Positions 25,714-35,418 of a stretch of 54,686 nt of DNA are shown here, piece after piece. The translations under genes were made by a program, and so were the position numbers. Below the pieces are notes generated by a model. The model had not been told where the DNA came from, searched no databases, and saw only the letters and a program-made list of their open reading frames with translations. This DNA comes from Methanobrevibacter sp. Lineage in GTDB: Archaea; Methanobacteriota; Methanobacteria; Methanobacteriales; Methanobacteriaceae. The stretch's first letter is position 1; every line of letters starts with the position of its first letter. The stretch lies in contig JAFQXD010000026.1 in assembly GCA_017407115.1 (NCBI GenBank), forward strand, positions 1 to 54,686, written 5' to 3'.

Positions 25714-27225
25714 ATGATGATTAAAAAGTTGTTGATTTTCATTGCAGTGCTTTTAATTTTATTTATAGCGCCAATTTCTGCTGAAAATAATGTTACAATA
25801 GATAATTCCACAATTATTCAGGATGCAATTGATGTTGCTGATGATGGTGATGTTGTCTATCTGAATCCGGGCACATATCATGAATCTGGAATTAAAATCG
25901 ACAAGAACATTACGTTGCAGGGTCTTGGAGAAGCAAAGAATATCGTTATTGATGGCGGGCAATTGGATTCAATTATTTCTATTAATAAAAAGGTAACTGT
26001 TATATTGAATAATATCACATTCATCAATGGGAAAAGCAACAGTTATGGAGGAGCTGTTTTCACACAGATTGCCAAATCCGTCCACATTACAAATTGCGTT
26101 TTTGAAAATAACACTGCTCTTAAGGATGGTGGTGCTCTTTCAATTGAATCAAAATTCAATCCCAATCCCAGGAAATTCTTTTATGGGTATTTGGAAGTGG
26201 ATAACTGTAGTTTCATAAATAATCATGCCGATTTTAGTGGTGGAGCTATTGCCACATATTATGCTGACAGCGACATTAAAAACTCTGAATTTATTAGCAA
26301 TTACGCAGGGGATTTTGCAGGTGCGCTTTCTTTTGTAAATGGGATATTTACCATTTCTTCATCTAAATTTGAAAATAATTATGCCGATTATGATGGCGGT
26401 GCTATAAGACAGAATATGGAATCAACGTTAGATATTAAGGATTCGCAATTCATCAATAACACTGCAAAGGAATGGGGTGGTGCACTTTATAATTGGCTTG
26501 GAAATTTGACTGTAGAAAATTCCACCATTTCAAATAATACTGCTGGAATCCGTGGTGGGGGAATTTTCACGGCGGGTCCTCTTACGGCAACATCTTCAAA
26601 GATAACCGATAATGATGCGGAATATGGTGGAGCATTATATGTCTTTCAGGAATTCTATTTCATTGAACCGATAGTCACATTCAACAACGATACAATCACA
26701 GGAAACATGGCTGTTTATGGGTCTCTTGTATACTATTTTTTGCTTACTTACGTCAAAAGTGATTATGAAAACAATTATTGGGGTGACATCAATCCCAACT
26801 CAACTAAATGGACTGAAGAATTTGTTACAAATGAATACACTGGAACTTCACCGAAAACATGGGTTGAAAAATCTCGTTATTCTGTTGTGGAAAATACGAC
26901 ATCTACAAATGAAACACATGTTGAAAAAACAACAGACTCAAATAAAAATTCTACAAATGTAAAAACCGCTGATAATTTGAGGGGTAATGACACTCCTAGA
27001 TTCAATCAGAATTCTACAAATGAAAAAATCACTTCTAATTCTGTGAGTGGAAAATCCTTAAATACTATATATGGTTTTAATGTGGGCAGTAAATCTGCAA
27101 CGTATTTAAATAAAAAAAATACAATCACTGATCAAATTAATTCATTTAATTTCACAAATCTGGTTTTGCTAGTGATTATTTTAGCAATATTTGTTTATGG
27201 GATAATTAGATTTAAAAAAGACTAA
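25714..27225 (+). CDS. Adhesin-like beta-helix protein with C-terminal membrane anchor
   Basis: 503 residues. Signal peptide at 1-23 (IKKLLIFIAVLLILFIAPISA). Residues about 30-330 form a right-handed parallel beta-helix with repeats of the NSxFxNNxAxxxGGA type, similar to polymorphic outer membrane protein repeats; the first rung region ALLVDNSTIIQ..AIDVADDGDVVYLNPGTYHESGIKI-like sequence is a pectate-lyase-type start. A Thr/Asn/Ser/Lys-rich stalk follows (about 385-470), then one membrane segment LVLLVIILAIFVYGII and a basic tail RFKKD. It should stand on the cell surface, as adhesin-like proteins of gut methanogens do. Start may be ATG 25714 or 25717. Binding partner unknown. Confidence 0.85.
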   Translation: MMIKKLLIFIAVLLILFIAPISAENNVTIDNSTIIQDAIDVADDGDVVYLNPGTYHESGIKIDKNITLQGLGEAKNIVIDGGQLDSIISINKKVTVILNNITFINGKSNSYGGAVFTQIAKSVHITNCVFENNTALKDGGALSIESKFNPNPRKFFYGYLEVDNCSFINNHADFSGGAIATYYADSDIKNSEFISNYAGDFAGALSFVNGIFTISSSKFENNYADYDGGAIRQNMESTLDIKDSQFINNTAKEWGGALYNWLGNLTVENSTISNNTAGIRGGGIFTAGPLTATSSKITDNDAEYGGALYVFQEFYFIEPIVTFNNDTITGNMAVYGSLVYYFLLTYVKSDYENNYWGDINPNSTKWTEEFVTNEYTGTSPKTWVEKSRYSVVENTTSTNETHVEKTTDSNKNSTNVKTADNLRGNDTPRFNQNSTNEKITSNSVSGKSLNTIYGFNVGSKSATYLNKKNTITDQINSFNFTNLVLLVIILAIFVYGIIRFKKD

Positions 27226-27352
27226 TATTTTGAGATGATTTCACCACCTCATCTGATATATTTCACTAAATTTTGTTCACATATTTCAAAACTAATATAT
27301 ATTATTTCCTACACAAATATATAATAGTGGGATTTTTTGGAGGATTTTGACA

Positions 27353-29722
27353 TTGCTAAATAAAAAAATAATGCTTTCAATATTATTTGCATTCTTTTTA
27401 GTAATATCTTCTGTAAATGCAGATGATAGCTTTGCTAATGAAACATTTGGCAGTTATGATAATCCTGATGAGGTTCCTATTGAAATCATTGATGATAGCG
27501 AATCTTCAACGACAAATCCCAAATCATTTTCATATTTAAATAATTTAATTAACAATAATTCGGATTTAAATATTTATTTGACAGATGATTATATGTATAA
27601 TCCCAATTCTGATTCCGAATTTGAAAACGGAATTGTCATTACCCGTTCCGTTAATGTTTATGGTGGTGGCCATACTATTGACGGCAACAATAAAGCGAGA
27701 ATTTTTAATGTGACCATCTCTTCCAATAGTTATGTTAGCTTTAGCAATATTATTTTTACCAATGCCAATTCCCAAATGGGTTCGGCAATTACCGGAACAA
27801 ATTATGCTGTTTTTAATTCCCAATTCATCAATAATTATGCCAGTGGTTTTGGAGGTGCCATGAGAGGGGGTTACGCTTCTAATTGTACTTTTGAAGATAA
27901 TTCGGCTGGAGTTTATGGTGGAGCGATGTATGGGGGAAGTGCGGATAATTGTTTGTTTATTGGTAATTCTGCCGACTATGGCGGAGCAATCAATGATGTT
28001 TATGCAACAAAATCCACATTCAAAAATAATCATGCAAACAAATATGGTGGAGCCATGTACGGCAGTTCCGCCGGGAACTGCATATTCATAGCAAATTCTG
28101 CAGATGAAATGGCGGGTGCAGTATTCAATGCATATGTTGTGAACTGCAATTTTATAAATAACTCCGCAACAAATGGTGGAGCGGTAGGGGGCGGATCAAA
28201 TTCCGCTCAAAATTGTAATTTTACTGGAAACACTGCGGTGAAAAATGGCGGAGCATCATACGGATTTTCAATATATAATTCCAATTTTATAAATAATCAT
28301 GCAGATAGCGGTGGAGCCACATATACAGGTTCGGTATCTAGTTGTATTTTTGATAATAATTATGCCACTAACGACGGCGGAGCCATACTTGATACTTATG
28401 CCGTCAATTGTGATTTTACAAACAACACTGCAATCAGGGGAGGAGCAATGTTTCAAAACTCAGCTAAAAACTGCAATTTCACACGGAATTATGCCGACTA
28501 TGGTGGAGCGATGTTCAATGCCCATTCAGATACCTGCAAATTCTTATACAATACTGCCAAAGTACAGGGCGGTGCAATTGATGAGGGAGGTGCCGATTCA
28601 TCAGAGTTCAGATATAATACAGCACAAAACGGCGGTGCAGTATCATTAACTGACCTTGTAACTTGCGGGCTGTTTTACAACACTGCGGAGGAATATGGTG
28701 GTGCTGCATATAGGACTTCTGCAAGGGGATGTTACTTTGCTTACAATGAAGCTAAATTTGGTGGGGCATTGTCAGTTTCAAGTTCCGCATCAACATGTAT
28801 TTTCAAGTATAATACTGCTAAAGTAACTGGAGGTGCCAAATTCGATGCATATGTAGCGGATTCTGAATTTGAAGGCAATTTACCAATATATAAATTATAT
28901 GTTTCAGATTTCAAAGGTATTTACGGATTTGGAGGAGATATCCATATAGGTTTATATGACAACTCAAATTATCCTGTCACTGGCGTGAATGCAACAATTA
29001 AAGTTTACAATTCTAAAAATACCCTTATTGGAACTTATAAATCTGAAGTGGGATATAATTGGTTTGTTAATTTGGCTGCAGGAAAATACAAGGCAACAAT
29101 CACTGTTGATGATGATTGTTATGAAATAGACCCTGTGAAAATATCCATTACAATTCTTAAATCTTCATCCATTTATGTTGTAAATATAACTACCAATTAT
29201 CAGTCAGGAAAAGTATTGCTTGTCAATTTGCACGACGCATCAGGTAAGGTAATAAAATACGCTAAGGTTTCTGTCAATCTCAACGGCGCCACTAAATCTT
29301 ACTTGACTGACGATAACGGTCAGGTTATGGTTCCGACCAAAACATTAACTCCGAATACTTACATTGCAACAATTAAATTTGCAGGAGATGACACATATGT
29401 CGGCTCATCGGCTGTTGCTAAAATCACTGTTAAAAAATTAACTCCTAAAATGACTGCAAATAAAGCAACCCTTAAATTAAAAGATAAAACTAAGGCATAT
29501 ACTGTCACATTGAAAGATAATAAGAACAAGGTTATGTATCGTGCGAAAATTACAGTAAAAGTCAACGGTAAATCATATTCAGCAACTACAAATGTCAAGG
29601 GGCAGGCAACATTCAAGTTAAATAAATTGACCAAGAAAGGAACATATAGTGCAGTAGTTACTTATGGTGGCAGTTCAATTTTCAATTCTGTTAAAAAGAC
29701 AGTCAAGATTACTGTCAAATAA
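27353..29722 (+). CDS. Adhesin-like beta-helix protein with C-terminal Ig-like domains
   Basis: 789 residues from TTG 27353, eight bases after GGAGGA; a TTG at 27347 is too close to that site. Signal peptide (IMLSILFAFFLVISSVNADD). Residues about 85-510 are about 16 beta-helix rungs of 20-24 residues with the pattern NCxFxxNxAxxxGGAM; a Cys or Ser sits at the same place in every rung. The C-terminal part (about 515-789) holds Ig-like domains (VYNSKNTLIGTYKSEVG, GKVLLVNLHDASGKVIKYAKVSVNL, KMTANKATLKLKDKTKAYTV) with no membrane anchor, so it may be held by the pseudomurein or by its Ig domains. It follows the anchored protein at 25714 and belongs to the same surface group. Confidence 0.87.
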   Translation: MLNKKIMLSILFAFFLVISSVNADDSFANETFGSYDNPDEVPIEIIDDSESSTTNPKSFSYLNNLINNNSDLNIYLTDDYMYNPNSDSEFENGIVITRSVNVYGGGHTIDGNNKARIFNVTISSNSYVSFSNIIFTNANSQMGSAITGTNYAVFNSQFINNYASGFGGAMRGGYASNCTFEDNSAGVYGGAMYGGSADNCLFIGNSADYGGAINDVYATKSTFKNNHANKYGGAMYGSSAGNCIFIANSADEMAGAVFNAYVVNCNFINNSATNGGAVGGGSNSAQNCNFTGNTAVKNGGASYGFSIYNSNFINNHADSGGATYTGSVSSCIFDNNYATNDGGAILDTYAVNCDFTNNTAIRGGAMFQNSAKNCNFTRNYADYGGAMFNAHSDTCKFLYNTAKVQGGAIDEGGADSSEFRYNTAQNGGAVSLTDLVTCGLFYNTAEEYGGAAYRTSARGCYFAYNEAKFGGALSVSSSASTCIFKYNTAKVTGGAKFDAYVADSEFEGNLPIYKLYVSDFKGIYGFGGDIHIGLYDNSNYPVTGVNATIKVYNSKNTLIGTYKSEVGYNWFVNLAAGKYKATITVDDDCYEIDPVKISITILKSSSIYVVNITTNYQSGKVLLVNLHDASGKVIKYAKVSVNLNGATKSYLTDDNGQVMVPTKTLTPNTYIATIKFAGDDTYVGSSAVAKITVKKLTPKMTANKATLKLKDKTKAYTVTLKDNKNKVMYRAKITVKVNGKSYSATTNVKGQATFKLNKLTKKGTYSAVVTYGGSSIFNSVKKTVKITVK

Positions 29723-29890
29723 TTCTTTGCAATATTTTGAATGTCCATTGATTAATTTTATAGTTTCTTATTTTAAAAAGCGATTTAATCAATTGAATAA
29801 TGATTTTAATTATCCTGTTTTCATTTTTTTCAAATATTGCATTTCATGATATGGATGTACTAATTAAAAATAAAAAAATAAAGTGAAGTG
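29723..29890. other. Convergent spacer between the adhesin and DUF2207 genes
   Basis: 168 bp, T-rich on the plus strand (TCATTTTTTTCAAAT near 29820) and A-rich at 29865-29880, fitting terminators for both convergent transcripts. Nothing else is seen. Confidence 0.35.
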
Positions 29891-31678
29891 CTAGAAAGCA
29901 CCTCCTCCTCCGCCACCTGATCCACCTCCAAGGCCACCAAATCCTCCTGAATCTGATGAAGGTGTGGCTGCGGATTCTCCAGTAATAAACGCATTGTGCA
30001 TCATATAGTATCCTCCATAATGGTGGTACAGGAATATGTCATCATCAAAACCTGAAATATCTTTTTCCTGAAGTTTCATGGCTTTGTAGACATTATCTGC
30101 TACTCCAAGGGCAGTACCGTATATCAGGTACTTTTTCCAGATTACTATGGATTCTGGAGGATGTTCGTTAATTAAACTGTTGTCCTTAAGGAATTTTTTA
30201 AAGTTTTTCCATTTTAGATAGAAGAGTCTGCCTTTTTTAGTCCATTGTCCGAAAATGTCGTTTGGAAGCATTATTACAATAAATGAAAATACTGAAAGTA
30301 CGATTCCACCACCTATTGCAAAGATTCCGTTATGGAGATGTGTAAGCAATCCCAATATGAAGATTATTATTCCAATAACTAATCCTGCAATTCCGAATAC
30401 TTTCATGAATTTTGATCCTTTGGCATTGAAATAGGTTTCAAGATTCTCGGAATCTAAATATTCATGTTTGACGTCCTGTTGCCATTCTTTAAATTCTTCC
30501 ATGAACAGTTTTGCATTTGATTCATATGACAAATCATTGTTTAAATTGGACAGATTCACTATATCATGGCTGTCTGAAAACATCTCCATAATGTCAAACA
30601 CTGTATTTTCATGAATGGCCAAACCGGTGGTTTTATCTCTGTTTAATTTCAGGAACAGTTCGGTCAAATCGGTATTTTGGTCTCTTCTGGTTTCAAGCTC
30701 AAATACTTTTTTATCTATCAGATTGAGTATTGTGGCCTCAAATCCCTTCATGTTCGGAGTTCCTATATCATGGGTGTTGTCAATTAATGCATTCACCATT
30801 GCGGGAGCGTCATCTGTTGGAGGTTCCCTTTCATAGATTCCATCATAATCGACTTTCGGTTCTCTTCCGAATCTGAAGTAGATGATTATTGCAACTATCG
30901 GACTGATTAGAGATAAGAGTCCTAAAACAATATAGGAAATGCTCCATAAGTTTCGTCCGTTTACGCTTTCTTCAAGATTATGGATTATCTGTTCTTTACC
31001 ATTCTCGTTTACATGTTTTGCGTATGTTGCGTTATTAAAATCATCCAATGGCATCAGAACGAGAAGTTCATAGAATTCTCCTGAAGGTATGGATTTCGAG
31101 GTTAAGGTAATCGTATTGTTGCTTAAAAAGCTTGTTGAATTGTACTCCTGAGGATTTAAGAAATAAATGTTGTCCTTATTTCCAGGAAGGTGAATAATTG
31201 CCGTAAGAGCATCAATTCCTACATCCCAATCTTCTCCCCAAAGCTTGTATTGGAGTCCTGCAACATCATTGAAAAGTGTTACGGTATTTTCCATGTCATA
31301 ACTGATGTAGATGTATACTTCAGCATTTGAGATTTTCTGAGTGTGTGCCTCATCGGCATATAGATATATCTGCACATGCTTTTTGCCGGCTTCATCAGTG
31401 ACTTTCACAACAGGATATGCGCCTTTTGCATTTACGGTAAGGTTAGTTATTGATTCCCCTTCCTTTAGAGGGATATCCCTATAGACTCCATTAAAAGTCC
31501 CTTGAAATGTATAATCATATATTTCATCTACATGAAGTAGACCATCGCTTCCGACAGTCAGCTCTATGAATGCCTGGTCGATGCTGTATTGTTTGTCGTC
31601 ATCAGCAGAGACAAAAGCCATTGCCGAAAGCAATACTAAAAATAATAAAATTATACAAAATGCTTTTTTAACATTCAT
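29891..31678 (-). CDS. DUF2207 membrane protein
   Basis: 595 residues. Signal peptide/first membrane segment (AFCIILLFLVLLSAMAFVSA), then an extracellular beta-rich DUF2207 domain (SIDQAFIELTVGSDGLLHVDEIYDYTF and on), one membrane segment at about 248-268 (SYIVLGLLSLISPIVAIII), a cytoplasmic helical part (DAPAMVNALIDNTHDIGTP..), two further membrane segments near 428-475, and a C-terminal Gly-rich end FGGLGGGSGGGGGGAF. The function of the family is unknown. It is coupled to lemA, 17 nt upstream on the same strand, a widespread pairing that suggests a shared envelope function. Confidence 0.88.
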   Translation of the reverse strand: MNVKKAFCIILLFLVLLSAMAFVSADDDKQYSIDQAFIELTVGSDGLLHVDEIYDYTFQGTFNGVYRDIPLKEGESITNLTVNAKGAYPVVKVTDEAGKKHVQIYLYADEAHTQKISNAEVYIYISYDMENTVTLFNDVAGLQYKLWGEDWDVGIDALTAIIHLPGNKDNIYFLNPQEYNSTSFLSNNTITLTSKSIPSGEFYELLVLMPLDDFNNATYAKHVNENGKEQIIHNLEESVNGRNLWSISYIVLGLLSLISPIVAIIIYFRFGREPKVDYDGIYEREPPTDDAPAMVNALIDNTHDIGTPNMKGFEATILNLIDKKVFELETRRDQNTDLTELFLKLNRDKTTGLAIHENTVFDIMEMFSDSHDIVNLSNLNNDLSYESNAKLFMEEFKEWQQDVKHEYLDSENLETYFNAKGSKFMKVFGIAGLVIGIIIFILGLLTHLHNGIFAIGGGIVLSVFSFIVIMLPNDIFGQWTKKGRLFYLKWKNFKKFLKDNSLINEHPPESIVIWKKYLIYGTALGVADNVYKAMKLQEKDISGFDDDIFLYHHYGGYYMMHNAFITGESAATPSSDSGGFGGLGGGSGGGGGGAF

Positions 31679-31695
31679 ATAATTTCACCGTCATT

Positions 31696-32253
31696 TTAAA
31701 ATTTAACTTCAGGAACTGCAGTTTCGCTTTCTGGAACTTTGTAAAATTCCGCTTCATGGAAATGGAACCATTTTGCAAAAAGGCTGCTTGGGAACTGTTC
31801 ACATGCATTATTGTATTTGAGTACCATGTCATTATAGAATTGTCTGGAATATGAAATTTTATCTTCAGTTTCAGTCAATTCTGATTGTAACTGTTGGAAA
31901 TTGGAATTTGCTTTCAATTCAGGGTAATTTTCAGCAACAGCAAACAATGATTTTAAAGCGCCTGTCAATTGGTTGTCTGCAGCACTTGCCTCATCGATAT
32001 TTGACGCGTTCATGACACTTGATCTTGCTTTTGCAACGTTTTCGAATACTTCTTTTTCGTGTCCCGCATAACCTTTAACTGTTTCAACAAGATTAGGTAT
32101 CAAATCATTTCTTCTTTTCAGCTGTACCTCGATTTGGGAGTAACTGTTTTTCACGCGATTTCTAAGATTTACTAAGTTGTTGTACATGTGTATTATAGTG
32201 CCAACAACGAATAGTATGGCTATTATTAAAATAATAATTAAAAGTAAATTCAT
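31696..32253 (-). CDS. lemA: LemA family protein
   Basis: 185 residues from ATG 32253 with AGGTG eight bases upstream; an in-frame GTG at 32262 is part of that site. One N-terminal membrane segment ([21 protein letters not shown]) and then a helical bundle with the family motif [34 protein letters not shown]. LemA proteins face the outside with a four-helix bundle; their function is not settled. It is the first gene of the lemA-DUF2207 operon. A likely TATA box on the minus strand lies in the ATAT-rich stretch 32264-32290. Confidence 0.93.
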   Translation of the reverse strand: MNLLLIIILIIAILFVVGTIIHMYNNLVNLRNRVKNSYSQIEVQLKRRNDLIPNLVETVKGYAGHEKEVFENVAKARSSVMNASNIDEASAADNQLTGALKSLFAVAENYPELKANSNFQQLQSELTETEDKISYSRQFYNDMVLKYNNACEQFPSSLFAKWFHFHEAEFYKVPESETAVPEVKF

Positions 32254-32392
32254 TTTATTCACCTAATATATAATATTAGTATACTAATGAGATATACTTT
32301 GTCTTTTTATTTTTTTCCTTTGAAATAATGAAAAATATATTTAATGATTGCATTTTATATTTTTTTTAGATTTTTCCCTTTTAAACAATAAG

Positions 32393-32400
32393 TTTATATA
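32393..32400 (+). promoter_or_regulatory. TATA box for tRNA-Ser
   Basis: TTTATATA, with start expected near 32423-32425. This gives a 5' leader of about 50 nt to be removed by RNase P, one of whose subunits is encoded at 13513. Confidence 0.45.
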
Positions 32401-32472
32401 TGTTGAAGTGGATATATTATGTTATCATATTATTCTAGATGATATGATGTACAAGTATTGCTAACTATTTAT

Positions 32473-32557
32473 GCCGAGATAGTCTAGCCTGGTAAGGCGC
32501 GAGACTGGAAATCTCGTGGGCGTTCAGCCCTCCTGGGTTCAAATCCCAGTCTCGGCG
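32473..32557 (+). tRNA. tRNA-Ser (GGA anticodon)
   Basis: 85 nt, class II tRNA. Acceptor GCCGAGA (32473-32479) pairs with TCTCGGC (32550-32556), discriminator G at 32557. The anticodon stem-loop is CGAGA-CTGGAAA-TCTCG, anticodon GGA, reading UCC/UCU. A long variable arm (TGGGCGTTCAGCCCTC region) is the serine hallmark, and GGTTCAAATCC is the T loop. CCA is not encoded. No intron. It lies just upstream of the S13 operon. Confidence 0.97.
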
Positions 32558-32626
32558 TTTATTAGTTTTTAACTTAGTTTTTTTGTCTTAATTAAAAAAT
32601 ACTTGTTAAACTGATATTTTTGCACT

Positions 32627-32719
32627 CTTAGCTAGTATGCTAAGTTTTAAATTGTTGAAAGAACTGTGCTTTGAAACTTCAAAGCATTCGAATCTATTAT
32701 TTTACGTCTCGTAGATTCG
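32627..32719 (+). promoter_or_regulatory. Three-hairpin leader upstream of the S13 operon
   Basis: Three perfect stem-loops follow each other: CTTAGC/GCTAAG (32627-32632, 32639-32644; 6-nt loop), GCTTTGA/TCAAAGC (32668-32674, 32679-32685; loop AACT, extendable by two pairs), and CGAATCTA/TAGATTCG (32689-32696, 32712-32719; 15-nt loop). The last ends about 10 nt before the GGAGG of S13. This could be an autoregulatory binding site for S13, S4 or S11, or a small RNA between the tRNA and the operon. Confidence 0.5.
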
Positions 32720-32741
32720 CTCTATAAATGGAGGTTATTTA

Positions 32742-33191
32742 ATGGAAGACGACTTTAAGCACTTAGTGCGTATTTCAAGAAAGGATGTAAATGGTAACAA
32801 AACCATTGAACAAGCTTTAACCGAAATTAAAGGTGTTGGAATATCTTTATCTAAAACTATGTGTCGTACTTTAGACTTAGATTTAGATGCTAAAATTGGA
32901 TACATTGCTGACGAAGATGTTTTAAGAATTGAAGAAATTTTAGAAAACCCTCAAAAATTTGACATTCCATCATGGATGTTAAACAGAAGGGAAGACTACG
33001 AAACTGGTGATGACATTCACTTAATCGAATCTGACCTTGACATGACTTTAAGAGATGATTTGAACAGAATGAAAAAGACCAGAAGTTACAAAGGTAGAAG
33101 ACACGAAGTTGGTTTACCTGTTAGAGGTCAAAGAACCAAGTCTACTTTCAGAAAAAGTTCTTCAGTTGGTGTAAAACGTTCAAGAGGATAG
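32742..33191 (+). CDS. rps13: Ribosomal protein uS13
   Basis: 149 residues. [33 protein letters not shown] at the start and the basic C-terminus ([19 protein letters not shown], long tail) are typical of archaeal S13, which contacts the P-site tRNA and bridge B1. GGAGG eight bases upstream. First gene of the second ribosomal operon. Confidence 0.98.
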   Translation: MEDDFKHLVRISRKDVNGNKTIEQALTEIKGVGISLSKTMCRTLDLDLDAKIGYIADEDVLRIEEILENPQKFDIPSWMLNRREDYETGDDIHLIESDLDMTLRDDLNRMKKTRSYKGRRHEVGLPVRGQRTKSTFRKSSSVGVKRSRG

Positions 33192-33253
33192 GCAAGAACT
33201 TTTTTTTATAGAAATTTATTTATTAAATTCAATTTTATTAAGGAGATGTTTTA

Positions 33254-33793
33254 ATGGGACAACCTAGAAAATCAAGGAAAAAGTATAATACACCACCACA
33301 TCCTTGGAATGCGGAAAGAATTAAAAGTGAAAACAAATTAATGACTAAATACGGTTTAAAAAACAAAAAAGAAATTTGGAAAGCTGATACTTTAGTCAGA
33401 AGATACAGTAGGGAAGCAAGGTATTTACTTGGTTTCGGTGCTGATCAAATGGTAAATGAAAAATTAGAATTATTAGGACACTTAGCTAGAACCGGTGTTT
33501 TGCCAGAAGGTGCTGCTCTTGAAGAAATCTTAGACTTAAACGTTGAAGATATCTTAAGAAGAAGATTACAAACTATTGTATACAAAAAAGGTTTAGCTCG
33601 TACTCCTAAAGAAGCAAGAATGTTTGTTGTACACGGCCACATAGCATTAGGTGGTAAGAAAATCAACTCACCAAGTTATGTAGTATTGAAAGGTCAAGAA
33701 GACGAGATTGGATTCTACCGTTCTTCACCTGTAGCAAAACAAATTGAAGAGTACAACAAAAGTAAGGATAACAAAGCTAATACAGAAGAATAA
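33254..33793 (+). CDS. rps4: Ribosomal protein uS4
   Basis: 179 residues. [22 protein letters not shown] is the archaeal start; the S4 RNA-binding domain is [37 protein letters not shown]. It is a primary 16S rRNA binder; in bacteria it represses this operon. AAGGAGATG upstream. The polar tail is [11 protein letters not shown]. Confidence 0.98.
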   Translation: MGQPRKSRKKYNTPPHPWNAERIKSENKLMTKYGLKNKKEIWKADTLVRRYSREARYLLGFGADQMVNEKLELLGHLARTGVLPEGAALEEILDLNVEDILRRRLQTIVYKKGLARTPKEARMFVVHGHIALGGKKINSPSYVVLKGQEDEIGFYRSSPVAKQIEEYNKSKDNKANTEE

Positions 33794-33804
33794 AGGGTGT
33801 AACT

Positions 33805-34197
33805 ATGGCAAAAGATGAAAAATGGGGTATAGCAAATATTTACTCATCATTTAATAACACTATTATTACTGTAACAGATATTACTGGTGCTGAGACCATT
33901 TCCCAATGGTCCGGTGGAAAAGTTGTTCGTGCAGACAGACAACAAGCTTCACCTTTCGCAGCTATGGCTGCAGCAACTAGAATAGCTGATGATGCTAAAG
34001 AAAAAGGATTTGTTGGATTACATATTAAAGTAAGAGCTCCTGGTGGAAACGGACCTAGAAGTCCAGGACCTGGTGCACAAGCAACTATTCGTGCTTTAGC
34101 AAGAGCTGGAATTAAAATAGGAAAAATAGAAGATATTACTCCTATTCCTCACGATGGTACCGGAAGACCTGGTGGTAAAAGAGGAAGAAGAGTTTAA
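33805..34197 (+). CDS. rps11: Ribosomal protein uS11
   Basis: 130 residues. [32 protein letters not shown] and [33 protein letters not shown] are diagnostic. It lies on the 30S platform by the E site. The C-terminus [19 protein letters not shown] is conserved. AGGGTG is the ribosome binding site. Confidence 0.98.
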   Translation: MAKDEKWGIANIYSSFNNTIITVTDITGAETISQWSGGKVVRADRQQASPFAAMAAATRIADDAKEKGFVGLHIKVRAPGGNGPRSPGPGAQATIRALARAGIKIGKIEDITPIPHDGTGRPGGKRGRRV

Positions 34198-34212
34198 GTG
34201 GAAGGGTTTAAT

Positions 34213-35040
34213 ATGGAGATAGAAGTTAGAAGTCAAACCGACGACGAAATGATATTCGTTGTTCGTGATGCAGAAGTGCCTTTTGTCAATGCTATTAGAA
34301 GATGTGCAATGGTGAATGTGCCAAAAATAGCTATTGAAGATGTAAATATTATCAGAAATGACTCCGCAATGTTTAATGAGGTACTTGCACATAGACTTGG
34401 TTTAACTCCTTTAGTTTCTGATCTTGATGCGATTGAAGGTTTACCTTTACCTGAAGACGCTGAATGGGAAGACTTTAACAGCGGAATTTTATTCAGTTTA
34501 CATGAAGTAGGACCTAAAGTTGTTTATTCTAAAGATTTAATATCTTCAGACTCAAAAATTAAACCAGTATACGACACAATTCCTTTAGTAAAACTCAAAG
34601 AAGATGAAGAAATCATTATTGAAGCTTCTGCAAAAGTGGGTTATGGTAAAGAACATGCAAAATGGATGCCAACTACAGTATGTGCATACAAGCAATATCC
34701 TGAAATAACCTTTAATGATGAAGAAGAAGTGGATTATGATTGTGCATCAGCATGTCCAAGAGGCATTTTGAAATCCGATAGAAGGTCTAAAAAAATCAAA
34801 ATCAATGAATTGGAAGACAGTCCTTTAATCGGTGTTGAAAACTGTACAATGTGCAGAAGCTGTGTTAGGGCTTCCGCAAACGGATATATTAATGTAGGCC
34901 ACAAGGACAATGATTTCATTTTCAGAATTGAAACAGATGGAGCAATGCCTCCTAAAGAAGTTTTATTAAAAGCTTGTGATGTATTAGGTGAAAAAGCAGA
35001 AAAGTTTATCAAATTTAGTGATGAAGGAGGAAGTAAATAA
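34213..35040 (+). CDS. rpoD: RNA polymerase subunit D (Rpo3) with one iron-sulfur site
   Basis: 275 residues from ATG 34213 (MEIEVRSQTDDEMIFVV), behind GGAAGGG; an in-frame GTG at 34198 directly follows the S11 stop and overlaps that site. Homologue of bacterial alpha and eukaryotic RPB3; with subunit L it nucleates polymerase assembly. The inserted ferredoxin-like domain has YDCASACPRGIL and ENCTMCRSCVRA. The second motif CxxCxxC plus the CP of the first completes one [4Fe-4S] site, while the other site lacks its CxxCxxC. The stop overlaps L18e by one base (TAATG). Confidence 0.97.
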   Translation: MEIEVRSQTDDEMIFVVRDAEVPFVNAIRRCAMVNVPKIAIEDVNIIRNDSAMFNEVLAHRLGLTPLVSDLDAIEGLPLPEDAEWEDFNSGILFSLHEVGPKVVYSKDLISSDSKIKPVYDTIPLVKLKEDEEIIIEASAKVGYGKEHAKWMPTTVCAYKQYPEITFNDEEEVDYDCASACPRGILKSDRRSKKIKINELEDSPLIGVENCTMCRSCVRASANGYINVGHKDNDFIFRIETDGAMPPKEVLLKACDVLGEKAEKFIKFSDEGGSK

Positions 35041-35405
35041 TGGTTAAGAAAGTAGTAAAAACAAATCCTAACCTTATTGAACTTATCAATAAACTTTATG
35101 AACAATCAAGAAGTGAAGATGCAGCTATTTGGAAAGTTGTTGCACAAAAACTTGAAAGGTCTAATAGAAGAACTGCTGAAGTAAACTTGTCTGATATTGC
35201 AAGAAATGCTGAAGCTGGTGAAACTATTTTAGTACCAGGTAAAGTTTTATCAAACGGTAATTTAGAAGAAAAAGTAGATGTTGTAGCATTAAAATTCTCA
35301 GCTAAAGCACAAGAAAAAATCGAAAGTGCTGGTGGAGAATGCATCTCAATTGACGAGATAATCGAATCAAATCCTAAAGGATCAAACATTAGGATCATGG
35401 AATAA
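35040..35405 (+). CDS. rpl18e: Ribosomal protein eL18
   Basis: 121 residues. NPNLIELINKLYEQSRSEDAAIWKVVAQKLERS and EVNLSDIARNAEAGETILVPGKVLSNGNL identify it; it shares its fold with L15. It overlaps the rpoD stop and has GGAGG ten bases upstream, so it is coupled. Confidence 0.97.
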   Translation: MVKKVVKTNPNLIELINKLYEQSRSEDAAIWKVVAQKLERSNRRTAEVNLSDIARNAEAGETILVPGKVLSNGNLEEKVDVVALKFSAKAQEKIESAGGECISIDEIIESNPKGSNIRIME

Positions 35406-35418
35406 ATAGGGTGTTATT

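Noticed and set aside
27800..28860. Possible CRISPR-like or tandem DNA repeat
   Set aside because: The periodicity of about 63-72 bp is the coding repeat of the beta-helix rungs; units vary at the DNA level and there are no unique spacers between identical repeats.
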